DNA of 64,000 nt from NCBI RefSeq assembly GCF_052114085.1, contig NZ_JBFREB010000001.1:1054001-1118000 (forward strand), given 5' to 3'. This document shows positions 16,557 through 24,408 of this stretch, piece after piece. How positions within the stretch are numbered: the stretch's first letter is position 1; every line of letters begins with the position of its first letter. The position numbers and the translations under genes were made by a program. The DNA comes from Leifsonia sp052114085. Its GTDB lineage: Bacteria; Actinomycetota; Actinomycetes; Actinomycetales; Microbacteriaceae. The notes under the pieces are model-generated. The model saw nothing but the letters and a program-made list of their open reading frames with translations. It was not told the DNA's origin and ran no database searches.

Positions 16557-18254
16557 ATGACACCCGCTGATCTCTCCGCCGCCCTCCTCGACATCGTGAC
16601 GACGGTGGTCGAGCAGCGACGCGAGGCGGGCGCCGACATCCCGGAACTGACCCTCACCGTCGACGACGTGCCTCTGGAGCGGCCCAAGAACCGCGACCAC
16701 GGCGACTGGGCGTCCAACGTCGCCATGCGCATCGCCAAGAAGGTCGGAGCGAACCCGCGCGAGCTGGCCGAGCAGATCGCGTCCGCCGCGGCCGGCATCG
16801 ACGGCGTCGCCTCGGCCGAGGTGGCCGGTCCCGGGTTCATCAACTTCCGCCTGGAGGCGGCCGCCGCCGGCCAGCTCGCGCAGACGATCATCGAGGCAGG
16901 CGACGCGTATGGTCGCGGCGACGTCTACGACGGCCTGCGCGTCAACCTGGAGTTCGTCTCCGCCAACCCGACCGGCCCCGTCCACATGGGCGGCGCTCGG
17001 TGGGCGGCCGTCGGCGACAGCCTGGCGCGCATCCTGCAGGCCGAGGGCGCGGAGGTGACCCGCGAGTACTACTTCAACGACCACGGCTCGCAGATCGACC
17101 GGTTCGCGCGCAGCCTGCTGGCCGCCTACCTGGGTGAGCCGACCCCGGAGGACGGCTACGGCGGCGCCTACATCGGCGAGATCGCCGAACGCGTCGTCGC
17201 CGAGTCCTCCGCACGCGGAACCGACCTCGCGGACCTGCCGCGTGAGCAGCAGCAGGAGGCGTTCCGTTCCATCGGCACGCAGCTGATGTTCGAGGAGATC
17301 AAGGACCGCCTCCACTCGTTCGGCGTCGACTTCGACGTCTACTTCCACGAGGACTCGCTGCACGAATCCGGTGCCGTCGAGCGCGCGATCGAGCGCCTCC
17401 GCGAGCAGGGCCACATCTTCGAGGCCGACGGCGCGATTTGGCTGCGGACCACCGACTTCGGCGACGACCGCGACCGCGTCGTCATCCGCTCCAACGGCGA
17501 GCCCGCGTACATCTCGGGCGACCTCGGCTATTACCTCGACAAGCGCGAACGCGGCTTCGAGCAGAACATCATCATGCTGGGCGCCGACCACCACGGTTAT
17601 ATCGGCCGGATGATGGCGATGGTGGCGGCGTTCGGCGACGTGCCGAACGTGAACCTCCAGATCCTCATCGGGCAGCTGGTCAACCTGGTGAAAGACGGCG
17701 AGCCGGTCCGGATGTCGAAGCGGGCGGGCACGATCGTCACCCTCGACGACCTGGTGGATGCGGTGGGCGTCGACGCCGCGCGCTACGCCCTGGTCCGCTC
17801 GTCTACCGACTCCCAGCTCGACATCGACCTCGACCTGCTGGCCAAGCGCAGCAATGAGAACCCGGTGTTCTACGTCCAGTACGCGCATGCCCGCACCCGC
17901 TCCGTCGCCGCGAATGCCGAGAAGGCAGGCGTCGACCGCAGCGTGTTCGCTCCCGAGCTGCTCACGCACGAGACGGAGTCGGCACTACTGGGCGGCCTGC
18001 AGGAGTTCCCGCGCATCGTCGCTCTGGCGGCGGAGTTGCGCGAACCGCACCGCGTCGCACGCTACACGGAAGAGCTCGCGGGCCTGTACCACGCCTGGTA
18101 CGCGGTGCGGGACGGCTCCACCCGCGTCCTCCCGCACGGCGATGAGCCCGTGACCGACCTCCACCGCACCCGCCTCTGGCTGAACGACGCCACCGGCCAG
18201 GTCATCCGCAACGGGCTCGGGCTGCTGGGAGTCTCGGCGCCCGACCGCATGTGA
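16557..18254 (+). CDS. argS: Arginyl-tRNA synthetase
   Basis: 565 residues, class I synthetase that charges tRNA-Arg. An N-terminal additional domain covers about 1-110. The HIGH-like motif lies in NPTGPVHMGGARW at about 140. The KMSKS-like loop reads VRMSKRAGTIVTL near 386. The C-terminal DALR anticodon-binding helices lie at about 440-565 (YVQYAHARTRS). The ATG at 16557 is the natural family start, although the frame is open further upstream. It begins the usual actinobacterial run argS-lysA-hom-thrC-thrB-rho. A DUF2993 gene is placed immediately after it. Confidence 0.96.
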   Translation: MTPADLSAALLDIVTTVVEQRREAGADIPELTLTVDDVPLERPKNRDHGDWASNVAMRIAKKVGANPRELAEQIASAAAGIDGVASAEVAGPGFINFRLEAAAAGQLAQTIIEAGDAYGRGDVYDGLRVNLEFVSANPTGPVHMGGARWAAVGDSLARILQAEGAEVTREYYFNDHGSQIDRFARSLLAAYLGEPTPEDGYGGAYIGEIAERVVAESSARGTDLADLPREQQQEAFRSIGTQLMFEEIKDRLHSFGVDFDVYFHEDSLHESGAVERAIERLREQGHIFEADGAIWLRTTDFGDDRDRVVIRSNGEPAYISGDLGYYLDKRERGFEQNIIMLGADHHGYIGRMMAMVAAFGDVPNVNLQILIGQLVNLVKDGEPVRMSKRAGTIVTLDDLVDAVGVDAARYALVRSSTDSQLDIDLDLLAKRSNENPVFYVQYAHARTRSVAANAEKAGVDRSVFAPELLTHETESALLGGLQEFPRIVALAAELREPHRVARYTEELAGLYHAWYAVRDGSTRVLPHGDEPVTDLHRTRLWLNDATGQVIRNGLGLLGVSAPDRM

Positions 18255-18265
18255 GGGGGACGAGG

Positions 18266-19060
18266 ATGAGTGACAACACGACGCAGGTTCTCCCGGCGCC
18301 CGAGGCGCCCATCCGGCGACGCCGGCCCCTCTGGCTGCGCCTCGTGCTCTGGATCGGCATCCCGGTGGTCGTCGTCGTGGTGCTGCTCGTGGTGGTCGAC
18401 TCCGCCGTCCGCGCCTACTCCGAGCAGCGCGTGTCGAACGAGATCGAGAAGAGTCTGCCCTCCGACATCCACGGCCAGATCACGACGCACATCGGCGGTT
18501 TCTCCGTGCTGCAGCAGTACCTTGTCGGCACGTTCCAGAGGGTGGAGCTGACGGCGCCGAAGCTTGTCGTCAAGGGGGCGCCGCTGAGTGCCGAACTGGT
18601 TGCGACGGGAGTTCCCGCCGACTTCTCGAAGCCCATCTCCGACGCCACCGGCACCCTCTCCATCAGCCAGGAGTCGCTGAACAAGCTGGTGCAGATCCCC
18701 GGGGCAACGGGAGACATCACGCTCGGCAACGGAACGATCGGCTACGACGGATCGATCAACCTGCTCGGCCTCCCCGTCGACTACACGGTGACGGCGACCC
18801 CGGAGGCGGCGGGCAAGCAGGTGCTGCTCACCGCGGACAAGGCCTCGCTGAAGACGGGGGCCGGCAACGTCAACCTCAACCGCCTCCTTCAGGCGCTCAC
18901 GTCGCAGGGCCCGTTCCCGGTGTGCGCGGCCCAGTACCTCCCGGAGGGCGTGGAGGTGTCCGACATCGTCGTGACGCCGGGGCACGCGACGGTCACGCTG
19001 ACCGCGTCGGACTTCGTGATGGACGAGACGTTCCTCAACAGCAAGGGCAGCTGCTCGTAA
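18266..19060 (+). CDS. DUF2993 (LmeA-like) membrane-anchored protein
   Basis: 264 residues. A short cytoplasmic N-terminus with an RRRR stretch precedes one membrane helix at about 25-48. The extracytoplasmic domain resembles DUF2993 / LmeA proteins of actinobacteria, some of which bind phospholipids in envelope biogenesis. Two Cys near the C-terminus (FPVCAAQ and the penultimate residue of KGSCS) may form a disulfide. I chose the ATG at 18266, with AGGGGGACGAGG upstream; a GTG at 18251 overlaps the argS stop and is the alternative. It is probably cotranscribed with argS. Confidence 0.85.
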   Translation: MSDNTTQVLPAPEAPIRRRRPLWLRLVLWIGIPVVVVVVLLVVVDSAVRAYSEQRVSNEIEKSLPSDIHGQITTHIGGFSVLQQYLVGTFQRVELTAPKLVVKGAPLSAELVATGVPADFSKPISDATGTLSISQESLNKLVQIPGATGDITLGNGTIGYDGSINLLGLPVDYTVTATPEAAGKQVLLTADKASLKTGAGNVNLNRLLQALTSQGPFPVCAAQYLPEGVEVSDIVVTPGHATVTLTASDFVMDETFLNSKGSCS

Positions 19061-19112
19061 GCGTGCGTGGGCGCCCTGCGTAATGCGCACTGAGCGCCCG
19101 CTGCGGGCTGGA

Positions 19113-19118
19113 TAGACT
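19113..19118 (+). promoter_or_regulatory. Possible -10 element of the lysA-hom-thrC-thrB operon
   Basis: TAGACT, about 90 nt before the lysA start, in the 146-nt gap after the DUF2993 gene. No -35 match is convincing, so this is a weak call. Confidence 0.3.
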
Positions 19119-19206
19119 TCTGGTGTTCTCTCCATCCGGCTTCAGGGGCCAATCCGGGTCCGCTCGCCTAGGAGGCCCCCACTCGTCGCCACCCGTGAGG
19201 ATCCCT

Positions 19207-20685
19207 ATGGCCCATCCCGACTCTGCCGCGCCCGTCGCCGCCGGCCCCAACCCGCTCGCCCCCGCGTGGTTGCGCGTCCCCGCGGACGCGAACGCCCTCG
19301 CACCGGGCCTGTGGTCCCGCACGACGAAGCGCTCCGACGGTGAACTCATCGTCGGGGACGTCTCCGCCGGTGCTCTCGCCGCTCGGTTCGGCACGCCGCT
19401 CTACGTGATCGATGAGGACGACGCGCGGTCTCGCGCCGTCGAGGTGCGGGAGGCGTTCGACGACGCCTTCGCCGAGATCGGCTCCGCCGCGAAGGTCTAC
19501 TACGCCGGCAAGGCGTTCCTGACCATCGAGATCGCGCGCTGGATGGACGCGGCCGGCCTCTTCATCGACGTCTGCAGCGGCGGCGAGCTGGCGGTCGCGC
19601 TCGCTGCCGGGGTGGACCCCGAGCGGCTCGGCTTCCACGGCAACAACAAGTCATTCGCCGAGATCGACCGGGCCGTCGAGGGGGGCATCGGTGCGATCGT
19701 CATCGACAGCCTGCAGGAGATCGACCGGATCGCAGCGGCGGCCGAGCGGCGCGGGGTGCGGCAAAGCGTCCGGTTGCGCGTCAACAGCGGGGTGCACGCG
19801 CACACGCACGCTTTCCTGGCGACGGCGCACGAGGATCAGAAGTTCGGCATCGGGCTGGACCACGCCGTGGATGCCGTCGAGCGCATCCGCTCGCACCCGT
19901 CGCTCGCCTTCCGCGGCCTGCACTGCCACATCGGCTCGCAGATCTTCGGCGCGGACGGCTTCGCCGAGTCGGCAGCGCGCCTCCTGACGCTGCACAAGCG
20001 GCTGCTGGCCGGCGGCGACGTGGCGGAGCTCAACCTCGGCGGCGGTTTCGGGATCGCGTACACGTCGGCAGACGATCCCGCGCCGATCGGCGAGCTCGCC
20101 CGGCGTATCGCGGAGACGGTGGCGGCGGGATGCGAGGAGCTCGACATCCCGGTGCCGGTCGTCGCGTTCGAGCCGGGCCGCTCGATCATCGGAACCGCCG
20201 GGCTCACGCTCTACACCGTCGGCACGACGAAGGATGTCCCAGTGGCCTTCCAGGACGACGGCGAGATCGCCATCCGCCGCTACGTCAGCGTCGACGGCGG
20301 AATGAGCGACAACGCGCGACCCGCCCTGTACCAGGCCGACTACTCCGCCCGTCTGGCGAACCGCACCTCGCAGGCGGCACCCGCACTCGTGCGTGTCGCC
20401 GGCAAGCATTGCGAGAGCGGCGACATCGTGGTGAACGCCGAGTACCTCCCGGGCGACGTGGAGCCGGGCGACCTGCTCGCCGTGCCGGCGACCGGCGCCT
20501 ACTGCTGGCCGCTGTCCAGCAACTACAACCACGTCGGCCGTCCGCCGGTCGTTGCCGTCCGGGACGGCGAGGCCCGCGTCATCGTCCGGGGCGAGACGAT
20601 CGACGACCTGCTCGCGCGCGATGCAGCGTACGACCCGTCCATCTCCAGCACCCGCAGCACCGCGAAGGAGCGCAGCCAGGCATGA
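19207..20685 (+). CDS. lysA: Diaminopimelate decarboxylase
   Basis: 492 residues; last step of lysine synthesis, decarboxylating meso-diaminopimelate with pyridoxal phosphate. The PLP lysine is in VYYAGKAFLT at about residue 100. HCHIGSQI-type LHCHIGSQ follows near 241, then the glycine loop NLGGGFGI at about 278, the phosphate site EPGRS at about 320 and CESGD near 401. The ATG at 19207 has GAGGATC upstream; the frame is open to 19123. Its stop overlaps hom by ATGA, so lysine and threonine genes share an operon. Confidence 0.95.
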   Translation: MAHPDSAAPVAAGPNPLAPAWLRVPADANALAPGLWSRTTKRSDGELIVGDVSAGALAARFGTPLYVIDEDDARSRAVEVREAFDDAFAEIGSAAKVYYAGKAFLTIEIARWMDAAGLFIDVCSGGELAVALAAGVDPERLGFHGNNKSFAEIDRAVEGGIGAIVIDSLQEIDRIAAAAERRGVRQSVRLRVNSGVHAHTHAFLATAHEDQKFGIGLDHAVDAVERIRSHPSLAFRGLHCHIGSQIFGADGFAESAARLLTLHKRLLAGGDVAELNLGGGFGIAYTSADDPAPIGELARRIAETVAAGCEELDIPVPVVAFEPGRSIIGTAGLTLYTVGTTKDVPVAFQDDGEIAIRRYVSVDGGMSDNARPALYQADYSARLANRTSQAAPALVRVAGKHCESGDIVVNAEYLPGDVEPGDLLAVPATGAYCWPLSSNYNHVGRPPVVAVRDGEARVIVRGETIDDLLARDAAYDPSISSTRSTAKERSQA

Positions 20686-22055
20686 TCGAATACCGCAACC
20701 TCCGTGTGGCCCTGCTCGGGGCCGGCTCCGTCGGATCCCAGGTGGCGCGCCTCCTGCTCGAACAGGGCGATGAATTCGCCTCCCGCGTCGGCGCCCGTCT
20801 CGAACTCGTCGGCATCGCCGTCCGCGATGTGGATGCGCAGCGCGACGTCGACCTGCCGCGCGAGCTGTTCACGACCGACGCGAGCTCGCTCATCCTCGGC
20901 GCTGACATCGTCGTCGAGCTGATGGGGGGCGTCGAGCCCGCCCGCGGCTACGTGCTCGAGGCGTTGAACTCCGGCGCCGACGTGATCACCGCGAACAAGG
21001 CGCTCCTGGCCACGCACGGCCCCCAACTGTTCGAGGCGGCCGAGCAGGTCGGTGCACAGCTGTATTACGAGGCGGCTGTCGCGGGTGCCATCCCGATCAT
21101 CCGCCCGCTGCGCGACAGCCTGGCCGGCGACCGGATCAACCGCATCCTCGGCATCGTCAACGGCACCACCAACTTCGTCCTCGATCGCATGGATGTGAAC
21201 GGCGAGACCCTTCAGGACGCCCTGGCGATCGCGACCGACCGCGGCTACGCCGAGGCCGACCCGACCGCCGACATCGGCGGGTACGACGCAGCGCAGAAGG
21301 CCGCCATCCTCGCGAGCCTCGCCTTCCACACCACCGTGCCGCTGGACCGCGTCTACCGCGAGGGCATCACGAGCGTGACGAAGGCGCAGGTGGATGCGGC
21401 GCGCGCGTCGGGCGCCGTCATCAAGCTGCTGGCCATCTGCGAACGCCTGACCGACCCGGAGACGGGGGAGGAGGGCGTCTCGGCCCGCGTCTACCCGGCG
21501 CTGGTGAGCCGCGACCACCCGCTCGCCGCCGTGCACGGCGCGCACAACGCCGTGTTCGTGCAGTCCGCCGCGGCGGGCGACCTGATGTTCTACGGTGCCG
21601 GTGCCGGCGGAGTCGAGACGGCCTCCGCCGTGCTCGGTGATGTGGTCTCGGCCGCGCGCCGCCACGTCGTCGGCGGCCCCGGGGTCGCCGAGTCGACGCA
21701 TTCCGACCTGCCGGTGCTCGACGTCGGCCGGGTCGTGACGCGGTACCAGATCACTCTGGATGTCGAGGACCAGCCGGGCGTGCTCGCCGCGGTCGCACGC
21801 ATCCTGAGTGATGGAGGGGTCAGCGTCGAGACCGTGCAGCAGTCGGTACCGAGCCACACCGGACCCGTCGTCATCGCGGGTAACGCGGCGACAGATCCCG
21901 GCGCCCCGATTCACGGCGGCGCGACACCCACCGCTACCCTGGTGATCGGCACCCACGAAGCCGAGGAGGCCGCACTTGCGGCCACCGTCGAGGCTCTCGC
22001 GGCGAGTGACGTCGTCATCGCCATCTCTTCCGTTCTCCGAGTCGAAGGATCGTAA
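20682..22055 (+). CDS. hom: Homoserine dehydrogenase
   Basis: 457 residues. Reduces aspartate semialdehyde to homoserine with NAD(P)H, the branch to threonine and methionine. The Rossmann motif is LLGAGSVGSQV at about 10. The catalytic region includes NGTTNFVLDRM at about 162 and YAEADPTADIGGYDAAQK at about 189-206. A C-terminal ACT domain at about 360-457 (ITLDVEDQPGVLAAVA) is the usual site of threonine feedback. It overlaps lysA (ATGA) and thrC (TAATG). Confidence 0.95.
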   Translation: MIEYRNLRVALLGAGSVGSQVARLLLEQGDEFASRVGARLELVGIAVRDVDAQRDVDLPRELFTTDASSLILGADIVVELMGGVEPARGYVLEALNSGADVITANKALLATHGPQLFEAAEQVGAQLYYEAAVAGAIPIIRPLRDSLAGDRINRILGIVNGTTNFVLDRMDVNGETLQDALAIATDRGYAEADPTADIGGYDAAQKAAILASLAFHTTVPLDRVYREGITSVTKAQVDAARASGAVIKLLAICERLTDPETGEEGVSARVYPALVSRDHPLAAVHGAHNAVFVQSAAAGDLMFYGAGAGGVETASAVLGDVVSAARRHVVGGPGVAESTHSDLPVLDVGRVVTRYQITLDVEDQPGVLAAVARILSDGGVSVETVQQSVPSHTGPVVIAGNAATDPGAPIHGGATPTATLVIGTHEAEEAALAATVEALAASDVVIAISSVLRVEGS

Positions 22056-23194
22056 TGCCCCAGCCGAAGGCCTACAGTCGTCAGTGGCGAGGCGTCCTGC
22101 GTGAGTACGCGGACCGCCTGAACATCTCCGACGCCACTCCGATCGTCACGCTCGGCGAGGGTGGCACGCCGCTCATCCCGGCTCCCGCGCTCTCCGCGCG
22201 TACCGGCGCCGATGTGTGGGTGAAGTTCGAGGGGATGAACCCGACCGGTTCGTTCAAGGACCGCGGCATGACGATGGCCATCTCCAAGGCGGTCGAGCAC
22301 GGCGCGAAGGCGGTCATCTGCGCCTCCACCGGCAACACGTCGGCGTCGGCTGCGGCATACGCGACGCACGCGGGCATCCAGGCGGTCGTGCTCGTGCCCG
22401 AGGGCAAGATCGCGATGGGCAAGCTCAGCCAGGCGATCGCGCACAACGCGCAGCTGCTGCAGGTGCAGGGCAACTTCGACGACTGTCTCGACATCGCTCG
22501 CGACCTCGCCACCAACTACCCGGTGCACCTCGTCAACTCCGTCAACCCCGATCGCATCGAAGGTCAGAAGACGGCAGCGTTCGAGGTCGTGGAGGCGCTC
22601 GGCGACGCCCCGGACTTCCACATCGTCCCGGTCGGCAACGCGGGCAACTACACCGCTTACCACCGCGGCTACACCGAGGAGCTGCAGCGCGGCGAAAGCA
22701 CCAAGCTGCCGCGCATGCTCGGTTTCCAGGCGGCCGGCAGCGCACCGATCGTTCTCGGCCACACGGTCAAGGAGCCCGACACGATCGCCACCGCCATCCG
22801 CATCGGCAACCCGGCGTCGTGGGAGCTCGCGCTCAACGCGCGCGACGACAGCGACGGCTACTTCGGCGCGATCGACGACGCGAAGATCCTGGAGGCGCAC
22901 CGCATCCTCTCGGCCGAGGTCGGCATCTTCGTCGAGCCCGCGTCCGCGATCAGCGTCGCGGGTCTCCTCGAGCGCTCCGCCGCAGGCCTGATCCCGGCCG
23001 GCGCGACGGTCGTGCTCACGGTGACCGGCCATGGCCTCAAGGATCCGCAGTGGGCGCTCCGCACGGCCGACGGCTCCGACGTGCAGCCGACCGTCGTGCC
23101 GGTGGACACGTCCGCCATCGCCGACGTCCTCGGCCTGGTCGCCGACTCCAGCACGGCCGACTCCGCGCACACTGCCGCCGAGGCGACCGCGTGA
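22055..23194 (+). CDS. thrC: Threonine synthase
   Basis: 379 residues, PLP enzyme that converts O-phosphohomoserine to threonine. The PLP lysine is in NPTGSFKDRGMT at about residue 69. The phosphate-binding segment is CASTGNTSASAA at about 90, and VGNAGNYTAY at about 193 contributes to the cofactor site. The length fits the short type of threonine synthase found in actinobacteria. Start and stop overlap both neighbours, so translation of hom, thrC and thrB is probably coupled. Confidence 0.95.
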   Translation: MPQPKAYSRQWRGVLREYADRLNISDATPIVTLGEGGTPLIPAPALSARTGADVWVKFEGMNPTGSFKDRGMTMAISKAVEHGAKAVICASTGNTSASAAAYATHAGIQAVVLVPEGKIAMGKLSQAIAHNAQLLQVQGNFDDCLDIARDLATNYPVHLVNSVNPDRIEGQKTAAFEVVEALGDAPDFHIVPVGNAGNYTAYHRGYTEELQRGESTKLPRMLGFQAAGSAPIVLGHTVKEPDTIATAIRIGNPASWELALNARDDSDGYFGAIDDAKILEAHRILSAEVGIFVEPASAISVAGLLERSAAGLIPAGATVVLTVTGHGLKDPQWALRTADGSDVQPTVVPVDTSAIADVLGLVADSSTADSAHTAAEATA

Positions 23195-24156
23195 CCTCGG
23201 CCGACCTCCGCGGCCGCAGGGTCGTCGTCAAGGTCCCCGCGACGAGTGCGAACCTCGGTCCCGGCTTCGACACGCTCGGGCTCGCGCTCGCGTTGTACGA
23301 CGAGCTGGAGGTGTCGGTTCGCGATGCGCCCGGCGCCACCGTCGAGGTCATCGGCGTCGGCGAGGGCGAGGTCGCGACCGACGAGGCCAACCTCGTCGTC
23401 CGGGCCATCGCGCACACCTTCGACGCGGTCGGCGTCCCGCTTCCCGGGCTCGACCTCCGGGCGCGCAACAGCATCCCGCACGGCCGGGGGCTGGGCTCCT
23501 CGGGAGCTGCGATCGTCTCGGGCATCATGGCGGCCAAGGGGCTGTTGGAGGGTGTTGTCGACCTCGACGCGCAGCAGCTGCTGGCGCTGGCGAACGACAT
23601 GGAGGGGCACCCCGACAACGTCGCGCCCGCCCTCTTCGGCGGCCTGACCATCGCTTGGGTGACGCCGGACGGCCCGCGCTTCAAGAAGCTCATCGTCCAC
23701 CGCGGTGTCTCGCCGCTCGTCCTCGTGCCCGAGCACGTCATGTCGACGGCTCTGGCGCGCAGCCTCCAGCCGCAGTCCGTCCCTCATGAGGACGCCGTGT
23801 TCAACGTCTCCCGCTCGGCACTGCTCGTCGCCGCTCTCATCCAGAGCCCCGAGCTGCTGCACGCGGCCACCGAGGACAAGCTCCACCAGAGCTACCGCGC
23901 CTCGGCCATGCCGGAGACCGACCGCCTGATCACCCTGCTGCGGGAGAACGGCTTCGCGGCCGTCGTCTCCGGCGCCGGCCCCTCGATCCTCGTCCTGGGC
24001 AGCGACCCGAGTCAGCGACTCGCGGCGGCCAAGCTCGTGGAGGAGTCCGCGCAGACCCGCTGGCAGCCGCTCATGCTGGCCGTCGACTTCAAGGGGGCGA
24101 CCGTGTCGCGCCAGGAAGCACGGTCGGACGCGCGGTCGGACACACCGGTCGCGTGA
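23191..24156 (+). CDS. thrB: Homoserine kinase
   Basis: 321 residues of the GHMP kinase family; makes O-phosphohomoserine for ThrC. The N-terminal motif is VPATSANLGPGFDTLGLAL at about 11. The ATP loop is PHGRGLGSSGAA at about 93, and the C-terminal glycine-rich motif is VVSGAGPSILVL at about 257. The start is GTG at 23191, overlapping the thrC stop (GTGA). The C-terminus ends in a short Arg/Ser/Asp repeat (EARSDARSDTPVA). It is last in the operon. Confidence 0.95.
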   Translation: MTSADLRGRRVVVKVPATSANLGPGFDTLGLALALYDELEVSVRDAPGATVEVIGVGEGEVATDEANLVVRAIAHTFDAVGVPLPGLDLRARNSIPHGRGLGSSGAAIVSGIMAAKGLLEGVVDLDAQQLLALANDMEGHPDNVAPALFGGLTIAWVTPDGPRFKKLIVHRGVSPLVLVPEHVMSTALARSLQPQSVPHEDAVFNVSRSALLVAALIQSPELLHAATEDKLHQSYRASAMPETDRLITLLRENGFAAVVSGAGPSILVLGSDPSQRLAAAKLVEESAQTRWQPLMLAVDFKGATVSRQEARSDARSDTPVA

Positions 24157-24408
24157 CGTCCTGAGTGTCACCGCTGAGGTGGTAAACTGCAACCGCACCC
24201 GTGAAGAACCCGCGTCACGAGCGAATCCAGCTTCCGGGTGATCTCCTAGCAATCATGCCGTCACTCCTGCCTGCCCTCCCGAGTCTCTTCTCATAGAGAA
24301 ACGGGGCGGCGACGTAGCGCGAATCAGAACGCAGCACGTACCGGCAGTTCATGTGACGAAGCTTCACATACGGCGCGCAGGGCGCGCCGGGGGAAAGGAC
24401 CCTCTTTC
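24157..24408 (+). promoter_or_regulatory. Long rho leader region
   Basis: 252 nt without a long gene. TAAACT at 24183-24188 is a possible -10, which would give a leader of about 215 nt. It holds a possible 13-codon peptide (24255-24296), a small hairpin TCTCT/AGAGA (24284-24299) over that peptide's stop codon, and the rho ribosome binding site GGAAAGGA. Rho genes in other bacteria are autoregulated through their leaders, so the length is suggestive. Confidence 0.45.
24255..24296 (+). CDS. Possible 13-residue leader peptide upstream of rho
   Basis: ATG to TAG reading MPSLLPALPSLFS, rich in Leu and Pro. There is no clear ribosome binding site, and the stop codon lies inside a small hairpin. 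It could be chance. It is listed because it sits in the rho leader, where a coupled peptide would make regulatory sense. Confidence 0.2.
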   Translation: MPSLLPALPSLFS

